A stretch of DNA of 38,859 nucleotides. Source: JAYRSJ01 sp041920215 (lineage in GTDB: Bacteria; Pseudomonadota; Gammaproteobacteria; Burkholderiales; Burkholderiaceae_C). A program made the translations under genes and the position numbers. A model generated the notes under the pieces. The model searched no databases, had not been told where the DNA came from, and saw only the letters and a program-made list of their open reading frames with translations. Shown one piece after another: positions 6,592 to 14,771 of this stretch (within the stretch, counting starts at the first letter, position 1; each line of letters opens with the position of its first letter). The stretch is from positions 1-38,859 of the forward strand of contig JAYRSJ010000030.1 of the NCBI GenBank assembly GCA_041920215.1, given 5' to 3'.

Positions 6592-9294
6592 TCAGTTGCC
6601 GATCAGGGCCAGCCAGTCGGCCAGCATCTGCATGAAATCCTGCAGTGCCGGACCATCCAGCAGCGTCGTGCTGTCGGCACGGTCCAGGCCGCAGGCAGGC
6701 AGCTCGCGCTCGCTGTCCTGCAGGCGCAACAAGCCCTGCTCCAGGCCGCTGTCGGCCAGCAGCTGGACCATCGGCACGCCCGCCACACCCTCGCCGCTCA
6801 AGCGCTCCAGGCGCTGCTCCAGCATTGCCTCGCTATAGGGCAGCTCAAGATTGATCAGGCCCAGCTCGGTAGCGGCCAGATCCAGACCCAGCGCCGCCGC
6901 ATCGCTGCACAGCAGCAGCGCCGGCCCCCCCGGCTCGCGCCAGGTGCGCAGCTGCTGCTGGCGCTGCGCCAGGTCGTGCTGCGCATCCAGCCGCAGCGCC
7001 ACCAGGCCCTGCTCCTGCAGGCGCTGCGCCAGCAGGGCCAGCGCATCGTCCCATTGGCTGAACACGATCAGCTTGTCGACCGCAGCCCCCCCCAGCAGCT
7101 CGCGCGCCAGCGGCCCCACCGCATCCAGACGCGGCGACGCCACGGCCTCGGCCGCGTCCAGCAGGGCCGGGCTGATCGCCAGCCGGCGCAAGGCCTGCAG
7201 CTGCTGCAACAGCTGGCGCTGCTGGCCATCGCTCAGATAAGGGCTGCGTTGCCAGCGCGCCAGCAGGCCGCGCAGCTGCATCAGCAGCGGCGCCTGCAGG
7301 GTCTGCTGGCGAATGCTGAGCGGCTGGGAGCGCAGCTGAACCAGCGCCGGCGGCAACGGCAGCTCGGCGCGGCTGCGGGCCAGCATCACCCGCTCCAGAC
7401 TTTGCGCCAGTTGGGCCGGCGCCACCAGCGGCAGCCACTGGCCGTCGGCACCCTGGCGCAGGTGGCGTTTGTGCAGGGCCGCCAGGGCGCCGGTGCGCAG
7501 CGGGTCCAACAGGCTGACCGCCTGCAGCAGGGCCTGCGGCGCAGCCTGCTCGGGCAGCTGGCTGCTCAGCAGCAGCAGACTCTCGGCCGGCAGCTGGGCC
7601 AGCCGCCCGGCTGCAGCTTCGGACAGGCGTAGCGCCTCGTCGACGATCACGAGCTGCGGCGCCCAGGCCTGGGCCGCTGCCAGATCCTGCTCCAGGCTGT
7701 TCAGTGCGGCAATCTTCAGCAGCACCGCATCACCGGACTGCCATTGCTGGGCGCGCTGCGCGCCGTCGCCCCAGACCCGCAGGACCTGAGCCTCACCCAG
7801 CAGCGCATCCGCCTGCTCCAGCCAGCGCCCCTGGGCCGACTCGGCACACAGCAGCAGCACCCGCTCCAGCCCGAAGAAACGCCGCCCCAGTGCGGCGGTG
7901 GCCAGGGCCTGGGCGTGCTGTCCCAGACCCAGATCGTCGGCCAGCAAGGCGCGCCCGGCGCTGGCAGCGAACAGCGCCGCCTCGAGCTGATGCAGGGCCA
8001 GCGGCAGCTTCAGCAGCTCGTGCAAGGCCTGCGGGCCGGCGGAACAGGCCTCGCCAAGCAGCCAGGCACGCTGGCGGGCGTCGCGCGGCTCGGCCAGCCA
8101 GGCGGGCAGCTCGGCATCCAGCTTGACCATGTGGCCGGCCAAGCGCGCCTGCTCCAGCAGGGCGGGCAGGCCATCGGCCTGCTGCAGTGGGCCGAGCTGC
8201 AGCCAGTCGCGCATCGCCTGGTCCAGCGCGGCCGGGCACTGGGTACCGGCCTGCCAGCGCGGCTTGCGGCGCAGGCCGGGACGCAGCCAGATCAGGCTGT
8301 GCGCCTCGGGCCAGCCCTGGACACGCACCTCATCGGGCAGCTGCTTCAGCACGAAGTCCACATGCTCGCAATGCCCGTCGGCGCTGCGCGCAAAGGCCTC
8401 GCAGCTGCAGACCGCATCGCCGGGCTGCACACCGCGCAGCAGCAGCTCGTAGCGACGCTCGCTGGCGATCTCCAGCAGGCCCAGCGGCTGTCCCAGCCAG
8501 GCGCTGCCGGGCTGCAGCGCAAAGCGCGGCGGCGGGGGCGGCGACGCTTCCGGGGCTGCTGCGGCGTTCGCGTCGACGACCTCAGGTGGCGCCGACGGCT
8601 GGGCCGTGCGGGGCTTGCGGCCCTTTGTCGCCTTGGCTGCAGGCGCCTCGGCGGTCACCGCCGGTTCAACAGGCGTCGCGGCTTCGGCCACCGGCAGCGA
8701 GGCCTGCTTCTTCTTCGGGTCGGCGGCCTTGCTGCCGCTTTTCTTCTTGCTCGCAGGCTCGGCCTGAGCTACCACCGCAGCCTCTTGCTCTTGCGCTGCA
8801 GCTGTCTCAACGGACGGCTTGGCGCCCCCCTTGCCCGCCGCCTTCTTTGCAGGCACCTTCTTGGCAGGCACCTTCTCCGCAGCTGCCTGGGTCGCCGCCT
8901 TTGTCGCCGCCTTTGTCGCCGCCTTTGTCGCCGTCTTTCTGGCCGTCTTGGCGGCCGTCTTCTCCGCCACCTTCTTTGCGGGCTTCTTCGACGCCGGCTC
9001 CGCCTCACTCGGCGCAGCGGCCACGACCGGGGCCGTCTTCGCGGCCGACTTGCGCTGCTTCTTGGCCGGCTCCGGCACGGGCTCTGCGCTGGCCTCAGCG
9101 ATCTTGCCAGCGGGCTTGGCCTTGGCCTTGGCGGTGGCTGCGGGCTCGGCGGCGGGTTCCGCTGCCGGCTTCTTGCGCCGGCTCAGCGGCGCTGCCGCAG
9201 CGGCGCTCGCTTGCTGGACGAGGGCCGCGCCGCCGTCGGCCTCGGCCGTGCTCTTGCCGCGGCGCGGACTGCTTGTTTTCTTGCTGGTTGCCAT
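6592..9294 (-). CDS. H1-like tail + SWIM zinc motif + degenerate SNF2 ATPase
   Basis: 900 residues. Residues 1-250 are a low-complexity Lys/Ala/Pro tail like histone H1-like proteins, with KAAT and VPAKK repeats. Residues 296-311 form a SWIM motif, C-x-C-x10-C-x-H (C296, C298, C309, H311). From about 430 to 880 the protein follows the two-lobe SNF2 helicase plan, but catalytic motifs are altered. Walker A is DDLGLGQHAQ (453-462) in place of DD.GLGKT.Q, motif II is DEAL (552-555) in place of DEAH, and motif VI is EQRLERLSGEGV (826-837), lacking the last Arg and Gln of RIxRIGQ. It probably binds DNA, but ATP hydrolysis is doubtful. The unbroken frame argues against a pseudogene. It follows pabB-pabC by 48 bases. 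No clear Shine-Dalgarno site precedes the ATG. Confidence 0.82.
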   Translation of the reverse strand: MATSKKTSSPRRGKSTAEADGGAALVQQASAAAAAPLSRRKKPAAEPAAEPAATAKAKAKPAGKIAEASAEPVPEPAKKQRKSAAKTAPVVAAAPSEAEPASKKPAKKVAEKTAAKTARKTATKAATKAATKAATQAAAEKVPAKKVPAKKAAGKGGAKPSVETAAAQEQEAAVVAQAEPASKKKSGSKAADPKKKQASLPVAEAATPVEPAVTAEAPAAKATKGRKPRTAQPSAPPEVVDANAAAAPEASPPPPPRFALQPGSAWLGQPLGLLEIASERRYELLLRGVQPGDAVCSCEAFARSADGHCEHVDFVLKQLPDEVRVQGWPEAHSLIWLRPGLRRKPRWQAGTQCPAALDQAMRDWLQLGPLQQADGLPALLEQARLAGHMVKLDAELPAWLAEPRDARQRAWLLGEACSAGPQALHELLKLPLALHQLEAALFAASAGRALLADDLGLGQHAQALATAALGRRFFGLERVLLLCAESAQGRWLEQADALLGEAQVLRVWGDGAQRAQQWQSGDAVLLKIAALNSLEQDLAAAQAWAPQLVIVDEALRLSEAAAGRLAQLPAESLLLLSSQLPEQAAPQALLQAVSLLDPLRTGALAALHKRHLRQGADGQWLPLVAPAQLAQSLERVMLARSRAELPLPPALVQLRSQPLSIRQQTLQAPLLMQLRGLLARWQRSPYLSDGQQRQLLQQLQALRRLAISPALLDAAEAVASPRLDAVGPLARELLGGAAVDKLIVFSQWDDALALLAQRLQEQGLVALRLDAQHDLAQRQQQLRTWREPGGPALLLCSDAAALGLDLAATELGLINLELPYSEAMLEQRLERLSGEGVAGVPMVQLLADSGLEQGLLRLQDSERELPACGLDRADSTTLLDGPALQDFMQMLADWLALIGN
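8891..8938. repeat. 12-base tandem repeat encoding KAAT units
   Basis: Four copies of GTCGCCGCCTTT (plus-strand reading). The first three are identical and the fourth has one change. They lie in the H1-like tail of the SNF2-like gene. Because 12 is a multiple of three, copy-number change would alter tail length without breaking the frame. Confidence 0.75.
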
Positions 9295-9342
9295 GAGTGG
9301 GTCACTGTTGAGGAGCGGCCGATGCCGCCCCGTGAAGAGGGT

Positions 9343-11178
9343 TCAGGCCGGACGGACCAGGTGCGCATCGCACCAGCCGCGCAGGCTGTTGAAGAAAGCC
9401 AGCGCCTCGGCACGGTCCAGATCGGATCGCAGCAGACGCGCCTCGTGGATGCGGCCCTGCTGTAGCAGCAGTTCGCGATAGACACCCGGCAGCCCGCCGG
9501 CCTCGCGCCGCGGCGTCAGCCAGCGGCCCTCGATCCGCAGCGCCAGATTGCCGAAGCTGCATTCGCTCAGCTCCTGGTGGCGGTTGTAGAGAATCAGGTC
9601 GAAGATGCCGGCCGGCTTGCGGGCATTGAGCGCCTCATAGGCCTCGCGCCGGCTGGTCTTGTGCTGCAGGAACTCGGCACCGGGGCCCTCGCTGTCGATG
9701 GGCGCGTCGGCCAGGGCCAGGGCCACCGGTTGGGGCGTGGGCTCCAGCGCCTCGACCCAGGTGTCGATCTGCCCGCTGGCGCTGCAGCTGAGCCGCACCC
9801 GCCAGTCGCCCTGCGGGTGGGCTGCAGCCAGCGCCAGCAGCCGGTCGCGCACCAGGGCCAGCGGCAGGCGCAGGCCGAAATGCTTGGCGCAGCGCTGCAG
9901 CCGGGCCAGATGCAGGGCCTCCAGCGGGTACTGGCCGGCGCTGAGCTTGAGCGTTTCGAGTGCCGCGATGGGTGCCTGCGCGCGCAGCAGGAAGCGCGTC
10001 TTGGCCCGCCATTCAGCCACCTCGGCGGCCGGCTCCGAATCGAGCGTGATGCCACTGCCTATCCCGCATTGCAGACGCGTAGGAACCGCGTCAGCACCCC
10101 GATCATGGCAGCGCTCCACCGTCCGTATTGGGACATTGAGCGTCACCGCGCCGCCCGGCTGCAGCAGGCCCGCGGCGCCGCAGTACCAGCCGCGTGCGGC
10201 GGGCTCCAGCGCGCGGATGATCTGCATCGCCCGCACCTTGGGCGCACCGGTCACCGATCCGCAGGGGAACAGCGCCGTCAGCAGGGCCGAGAGCGACAGC
10301 CCCGGCCGGCTGACCGCGGTGACGGTCGAGGTCATCTGCCAGACGGTGGGCAGCGCATGAAGCTCGAAGAGCCGCGGCACCCGCACCGAACCGAGCTGGG
10401 CCACCCGGCCCAGATCGTTGCGCAGCAGGTCCACGATCATCAGGTTCTCGGCCCGCTCCTTGGCGCTGGTGCGCAGATAGGCCTGGGCGGCCTCGTCCTC
10501 GGCCGCGTCACGGCCGCGCGCCGCGGTGCCCTTCATGGGCTGGGCGCCCAGCAGCCAGGTGTTCTGAGTGCCGGCCAGCGGCCGCCAGTCGAAGAACAGC
10601 TCGGGTGAGACGCTGGCCAGCCCGGCCTCGCGCAGGAATAGCGAGAAGCCGCCCGGTTGGGCCGCATGCAGGGCCAGGAAGAGCTCGGCAAGGTCGGCAC
10701 CGGCGGCCAGCTCGGCCTGCAGCCGGGTGGTCAGATTGACCTGGTAGCAATCGCCGGCCCGTATCCACTCGCGTATGCGTTCCACCGCGGCACAGGCGGC
10801 CACATCGTCCTGCGGGTCCTGCCAGTCGCCGCACAGGCGTTGCGGCGGTGCCGGCTGCGGCCAGGGCTGGGGCGCGCTTTCATAGACGGCAAACTCGGCC
10901 AGCGCGTCCTCGGACGCATGCACGGCCAGGCAGGCATCCAGGGCCGCGGCGGCCTCATAGCGCAGGCCACCCAGCACCCAGGCACCGGCACGTGCCGCCG
11001 CGTGGGCGGCGTCGATCACGGCCGGTAGCTCGGCCGCGCTGAGCGCGCGCAGCCAGCGTGACGGTGGCGCATAGAAAGCACCGCGCAGGCGTTCGCCGTC
11101 CTCGCGCGCCAAAGGGTGGCGCGGAAAGTCGAAGGCCGCCCAGAGCTGGTCAGGGCGGCATGCGGCGTTGGTGGACAC
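9343..11178 (-). CDS. pabB: Aminodeoxychorismate synthase component I-lyase fusion (PabB-PabC)
   Basis: 611 residues with two enzymes of p-aminobenzoate (folate) synthesis. Residues 1-400 are a chorismate-binding PabB domain: PMKGT with the catalytic Lys near 216, ERAENLMIVDLLRNDLGR, FPCGSVTGAPKVRAM and GIGSGITLDSEP. Residues 405-611 resemble 4-amino-4-deoxychorismate lyase, with a pyridoxal-phosphate Lys candidate in LQHKTSRREAY (about 507), SECSFGNLALR and GLPGVYRE. Together they would turn chorismate and amine into p-aminobenzoate. The glutaminase PabA is not in this window. The start is GTG with only a weak ribosome binding site. It lies downstream of orn and 48 bases ahead of the SNF2-like gene on the same strand. 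Confidence 0.93.
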   Translation of the reverse strand: MSTNAACRPDQLWAAFDFPRHPLAREDGERLRGAFYAPPSRWLRALSAAELPAVIDAAHAAARAGAWVLGGLRYEAAAALDACLAVHASEDALAEFAVYESAPQPWPQPAPPQRLCGDWQDPQDDVAACAAVERIREWIRAGDCYQVNLTTRLQAELAAGADLAELFLALHAAQPGGFSLFLREAGLASVSPELFFDWRPLAGTQNTWLLGAQPMKGTAARGRDAAEDEAAQAYLRTSAKERAENLMIVDLLRNDLGRVAQLGSVRVPRLFELHALPTVWQMTSTVTAVSRPGLSLSALLTALFPCGSVTGAPKVRAMQIIRALEPAARGWYCGAAGLLQPGGAVTLNVPIRTVERCHDRGADAVPTRLQCGIGSGITLDSEPAAEVAEWRAKTRFLLRAQAPIAALETLKLSAGQYPLEALHLARLQRCAKHFGLRLPLALVRDRLLALAAAHPQGDWRVRLSCSASGQIDTWVEALEPTPQPVALALADAPIDSEGPGAEFLQHKTSRREAYEALNARKPAGIFDLILYNRHQELSECSFGNLALRIEGRWLTPRREAGGLPGVYRELLLQQGRIHEARLLRSDLDRAEALAFFNSLRGWCDAHLVRPA

Positions 11179-11226
11179 GCTAGCCAGGATTGAGTGGGGA
11201 CGGCAGTGCCGCGCCGTTCCGACGCC

Positions 11227-11811
11227 TCAAAGCGCCAGGAAATGCTGGCGGTAGTAGGCCAGCTCGTCGATGGACTCGTGGATGTCGGCCAGCGCGGTAT
11301 GGGCCTGGGCCTTCTTGAAGCCGTCCAGGATGGCGGGCTTCCAGCGCTTGGCCAGTTCCTTCAGTGTCGACACGTCCAGATTGCGGTAGTGGAAGAAGTC
11401 CTCCAAGGCCGGCATGTAGTTGGCGAGGAAGCGGCGGTCCTGGCAGATGCTGTTGCCGCACATCGGCGACTTGCCGGCAGGCACATAGGCCTTCAGGAAC
11501 TCGATGGTCTTGGCCGCGGCCTCGGCCTCGCCAATGTTCGAGGCCTTGACCCGGTCGATCAGGCCGCTCTTGCCATGGGTGCCCTTGTTCCAGGCATCCA
11601 TCGCATCCAGCGTGGCATCGCTCTGGTGGATCGCGAACACCGGCCCCTCGACCCGCACCTTGAGCTGCGCGTCGGTGACCACCACGGCCAGCTCGATGAT
11701 GCGGTCGCGGTCGGGATAGAGACCGGTCATCTCCAGATCGATCCAGATCAGATTGCTCTCATGGCAGGCCAGGCCGGCGCTCGCTGCGGTGCTTTCTTCG
11801 GTGGTGCTCAT
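11227..11811 (-). CDS. orn: Oligoribonuclease
   Basis: 194 residues, a normal length for Orn, the DEDDh 3'-5' exoribonuclease that clears dinucleotides, including pGpG from c-di-GMP breakdown. Seen are IWIDLEMTGL (Asp25, Glu27), the family-specific WNKGTHGKSGL, GNSICQDRRFL, and the final HTALADIHESIDEL carrying the His and Asp. The start MSTTEE has AAAGGA about ten bases upstream; the frame opens 76 codons earlier, but that stretch runs through the divergent promoter region. It diverges from the M48 peptidase gene, a common Burkholderiales arrangement. Confidence 0.96.
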   Translation of the reverse strand: MSTTEESTAASAGLACHESNLIWIDLEMTGLYPDRDRIIELAVVVTDAQLKVRVEGPVFAIHQSDATLDAMDAWNKGTHGKSGLIDRVKASNIGEAEAAAKTIEFLKAYVPAGKSPMCGNSICQDRRFLANYMPALEDFFHYRNLDVSTLKELAKRWKPAILDGFKKAQAHTALADIHESIDELAYYRQHFLAL

Positions 11812-11902
11812 TGCTTGTTGTCCTTTGAACGTGGGCCGTATTGTGGTGTCAATCCGCGGCCCGCTCCGGCGGAGGATTGTCGCAGCCCTACACTTCGCTC
11901 CC

Positions 11903-13201
11903 ATGCCCGATCTCGCCCTGCCCCCTCTTTCAGCGCCAGCGCTGAGCCTGGCCTTTGCGCTGGCGCTGCTGAGCTCGCTGGCCCTCAAGTTCTGGCTTGC
12001 CAGCCGCCAGATACGCCATGTGATGCAGCACCGCAGCACGGTGCCGGCGCCCTTCGCCGCGACGGTGCCGCTGGCCGCCCACCAGAAGGCAGCCGACTAC
12101 ACGGCTGTGCGAGGCCAGTTCGGCCTGCTGAGCCTGGCCTTCAATGCCGCGGTGCTGCTGGGCTGGACCCTTTTGGGGGGCCTGCAGACGCTCAACGTGC
12201 TGCTGCATGACGCGCTGCTGCCCGGCTTCGGCCCGCTGGCCTACCAGCTGGGTCTGGTCGTGGCCTTCATGCTGATCGCCGGCCTGCTGGACCTGCCCTG
12301 GGAGCTGTACAACACCTTCCGCATCGAGCAGCGCTTCGGCTTCAACCGCACGAGCTGGAAGCTCTACCTGATGGATACGGCCAAGGGTCTGCTGCTCGGG
12401 GCCCTCATCGGCCTGCCCATCCTGAGCCTGATCCTGTGGCTGATGGGCGCGGCCGGCCCGGCCTGGTGGCTGTGGGCCTGGGGCGCCTGGATGGGTTTCA
12501 ATCTGCTGATCATGGTGATCTACCCGACGCTGATTGCGCCGCTATTCAACAAGTTCGAGCCGCTGGCCGACGCCGCGCTGCGCACCCGGGTCGAGGGCCT
12601 GATGGCGCGCTGCGGCTTTGCCGCCAAGGGTCTGTTCGTGATGGACGGCAGCCGGCGCTCGGCCCATGGCAATGCCTACTTCACCGGTCTGGGTGCGGCC
12701 AAGCGGGTGGTGTTCTTCGACACCCTGCTGGCGCGCCTGAACGGCGCCGAGGTGGAGGCGGTGCTGGCCCATGAGCTGGGTCACTTCAAGCACAAGCATG
12801 TGCTCAAACGCCTGCTGCTGAGCTTCGCGATCAGCCTGGCCGGCTTCGCGCTGCTGGGCTGGCTGGCCAACCAGCCGGGCTTCTATCTGGGCCTGGGTGT
12901 CAAGCCCAACAGCATTGCACCCAACGATGCACTGGCCCTGCTGCTGTTCCTGATGGCCATGCCGGTGTTCGGCTTCTTCCTGACCCCGCTGGGCAGCCTG
13001 CTGTCGCGCCGCGACGAGTTCCAGGCCGATGCCTATGCCTGCGCCCAGGCCAGCGGGCCCGATCTGGCCGCCGCGCTGCTGAAGCTGCACGAGGACAATG
13101 CCGGCACGCTGACCCCCGACCCGGTCTACGCCCGCTTCTACTATTCCCACCCGCCGGCCAGCGAGCGCCTGGCGGCGATACAGCGCCTGGCCACCCGATG
13201 A
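11903..13201 (+). CDS. M48 family metallopeptidase (Ste24/CAAX protease-like)
   Basis: 432 residues, an integral membrane zinc protease of the Ste24 type. An N-terminal hydrophobic helix (about 11-32) and several further membrane segments surround the family marker YNTFRIEQRFGFNRT (136-150). The zinc site is HELGH (290-294), with a third ligand, Glu372, in RRDEFQADAYA. SRRSAHGNAYFTG is also typical. It probably degrades or processes membrane-associated proteins; bacterial substrates are poorly known. TACACT lies eight bases before the ATG, which hints at a very short or absent leader. The stop overlaps the start of the pterin dehydratase gene. Confidence 0.93.
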   Translation: MPDLALPPLSAPALSLAFALALLSSLALKFWLASRQIRHVMQHRSTVPAPFAATVPLAAHQKAADYTAVRGQFGLLSLAFNAAVLLGWTLLGGLQTLNVLLHDALLPGFGPLAYQLGLVVAFMLIAGLLDLPWELYNTFRIEQRFGFNRTSWKLYLMDTAKGLLLGALIGLPILSLILWLMGAAGPAWWLWAWGAWMGFNLLIMVIYPTLIAPLFNKFEPLADAALRTRVEGLMARCGFAAKGLFVMDGSRRSAHGNAYFTGLGAAKRVVFFDTLLARLNGAEVEAVLAHELGHFKHKHVLKRLLLSFAISLAGFALLGWLANQPGFYLGLGVKPNSIAPNDALALLLFLMAMPVFGFFLTPLGSLLSRRDEFQADAYACAQASGPDLAAALLKLHEDNAGTLTPDPVYARFYYSHPPASERLAAIQRLATR

Positions 13202-13542
13202 CAATGCCTATGAATCTTCTTCTTGAGCGCTGCGTGCCGCAGCACGAAGCCCTGGCCGGCGACGCCCTGCCGGCCTGGCTGTCCCAGGTGCCGGGCTGGT
13301 CGGCCGACCCCGAACGCAAGCTGATCGCCCGCCGCTTCGAGTTCGACAACTTCTACCAGGTGATGGCCTTCGTCAACGCGGTGGCCGAGATCGCCCATGC
13401 CCAGGACCATCATCCGGAGATGCTGGTGGGCTACAGCGTCTGCACCCTCAGCTTCAGCACCCACTCGGCCGGCGGCCTGACGCCCAATGACTTCATCTGC
13501 GCGGCCCAGGTGAGCGCCCTGCCGGAAGCCAGCGCCCAATGA
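13198..13542 (+). CDS. phhB: 4a-hydroxytetrahydrobiopterin dehydratase
   Basis: 114 residues. It dehydrates 4a-hydroxytetrahydropterin, recycling the cofactor of phenylalanine hydroxylase; the homologue DCoH is the same fold. The active-site pattern is complete: AQDHHPEMLVGY, then L.FSTHSAGGLTPNDF with the later His and Asp. The ATG overlaps the TGA of the M48 gene (ATGA), and ATGs at 13204 and 13210 are possible alternatives. No phenylalanine hydroxylase gene is in the window. The stop overlaps the rsgA start in the same ATGA fashion, so all three genes are likely translationally coupled. Confidence 0.94.
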   Translation: MTMPMNLLLERCVPQHEALAGDALPAWLSQVPGWSADPERKLIARRFEFDNFYQVMAFVNAVAEIAHAQDHHPEMLVGYSVCTLSFSTHSAGGLTPNDFICAAQVSALPEASAQ

Positions 13543-14444
13543 GCCGCTTCCAGGCTTTGGACCTGGGCCTGGTGGTGCGCGGCCACGGCCGCCACTACAT
13601 CGTCGAGGACAGCGAGGGGCGGCGCCATGTCTGCCACCCGCGCGGCAAGAAGAGCGACTGCGTGGTCGGCGACCAGGTGCGCTGGGCGCCGACCGGCGAT
13701 GAAGGCGTGATCGAGGCGGTGGAACCGCGGCGCAATCTGCTGTTCCGTCAGGACGAGTGGAAGACCAAGAGCTTCGCCGCCAATCTGGACCAGCTGCTGA
13801 TCCTGGTGGCGGTGGAGCCGGTGTTCAGCGAGAGCCAGCTGGCGCGTGCGCTGATCGCGGCCGAGAGCGCCGGCATCAGCGCCACCATCGCCTTGAACAA
13901 GACCGACCTGCCCGGCGTGGCCGCCGCCCGCGAGCGGCTCGCGCCCTACCGCGCGATGGGTGTGAGGGTCGAGGAAGTGGCCTTCAAGGCGCAGCGCGAG
14001 GCCTCGCGCCAAACGCTGTGGGCCTGGCTGGAAGGCCGGCGCACCCTGGTGCTGGGCCCCAGCGGCACCGGCAAGAGCACGCTGATCAATCTGCTGATTC
14101 CCGATGCCCTGGCCCAGGTCGGCGAGATCTCGCAGGCCTTGAATTCGGGGCGCCACACGACGACGACCACCCAGTGGTACTGGGTCGACGCACAACGCCA
14201 GACGGCGCTGATCGACTCACCCGGCTTTCAGGAATTCGGCCTGCGTCAGATCGAAGCCGCCCAGCTGCCGCTGCTGATGCCGGATCTGCGCGCCCACGCG
14301 GACCACTGCCGCTTCTACAACTGCACGCACCAGCACGAGCCGGGCTGCGGCGTGATCGCCGCAGCCGAGGCGGGGCTGATCAGCGCATCGCGGCTACGCA
14401 TCTACGGCGAGATCCTGGCCGAGCTGTCCAGCAAGCGCTGGTAA
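13539..14444 (+). CDS. rsgA: Ribosome small subunit-dependent GTPase A
   Basis: 301 residues. RsgA (YjeQ) is a circularly permuted GTPase that checks maturation of the 30S subunit. The N-terminal OB fold is followed by G motifs in permuted order: NKTD (G4), GPSGTGKS (G1), a threonine-rich G2 (GRHTTTTT), and DSPG (G3). The C-terminal zinc knuckle is CRFYNCTHQHEPGC. Length and all motifs are normal. The ATG overlaps the phhB stop. It ends the three-gene operon and converges on a small membrane protein gene. Confidence 0.97.
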   Translation: MSRFQALDLGLVVRGHGRHYIVEDSEGRRHVCHPRGKKSDCVVGDQVRWAPTGDEGVIEAVEPRRNLLFRQDEWKTKSFAANLDQLLILVAVEPVFSESQLARALIAAESAGISATIALNKTDLPGVAAARERLAPYRAMGVRVEEVAFKAQREASRQTLWAWLEGRRTLVLGPSGTGKSTLINLLIPDALAQVGEISQALNSGRHTTTTTQWYWVDAQRQTALIDSPGFQEFGLRQIEAAQLPLLMPDLRAHADHCRFYNCTHQHEPGCGVIAAAEAGLISASRLRIYGEILAELSSKRW

Positions 14445-14460
14445 GCGCGAGCGGCGGCAG

Positions 14461-14481
14461 CCGCGCCTACTCCAGGCGCGG
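14461..14481. terminator. Hairpin between convergent rsgA and small membrane protein genes
   Basis: A perfect seven-base stem, CCGCGCC (14461-14467) with GGCGCGG (14475-14481), and a seven-base loop. It overlaps the 3' end of the minus-strand gene. There is no T run on either side, so it may act as an mRNA end stabiliser or a Rho-assisted terminator rather than a classic intrinsic one. Confidence 0.3.
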
Positions 14482-14748
14482 CGAGGCCGGCTTGATCTCG
14501 CGCACCTCGACATCGACCACCTCGGCCGCCGCATGCTGACTACGGCCGGCGCCAAAACCCGCGCCAGCGCGGAACTGCCGGGCGCGGGCGAAGCTGGAGA
14601 CATCGATCACCGGCTTGCGGCCACGGATCAGGCTCCACAGCATCAGACCCAGCATGGTCAGCAGGGCCACGCCGGTCAGCAGCAGCACGAAGACGACGGT
14701 GGCCAGCGCCAGCAGCAGTCGGACCAGGAAATTCACGAGAGCGGACAT
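14467..14748 (-). CDS. Small single-pass or hairpin membrane protein, unknown
   Basis: 93 residues. Residues 5-42 are almost wholly hydrophobic (LLLALATVVFVLLLTGVALL, then MLGLMLW), enough for one long helix or a tight hairpin. A basic RGRKP follows, then a cytoplasmic-looking tail with an Ala-rich stretch and the acidic end EVVDVEVREIKPASP. I do not recognise a named family. It starts 23 bases after the SDR gene and is probably cotranscribed with it. GC-rich codon use matches its neighbours. Confidence 0.7.
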   Translation of the reverse strand: MSALVNFLVRLLLALATVVFVLLLTGVALLTMLGLMLWSLIRGRKPVIDVSSFARARQFRAGAGFGAGRSQHAAAEVVDVEVREIKPASPRLE

Positions 14749-14771
14749 CAGTCGGCATTCCTTGCAGAAGA

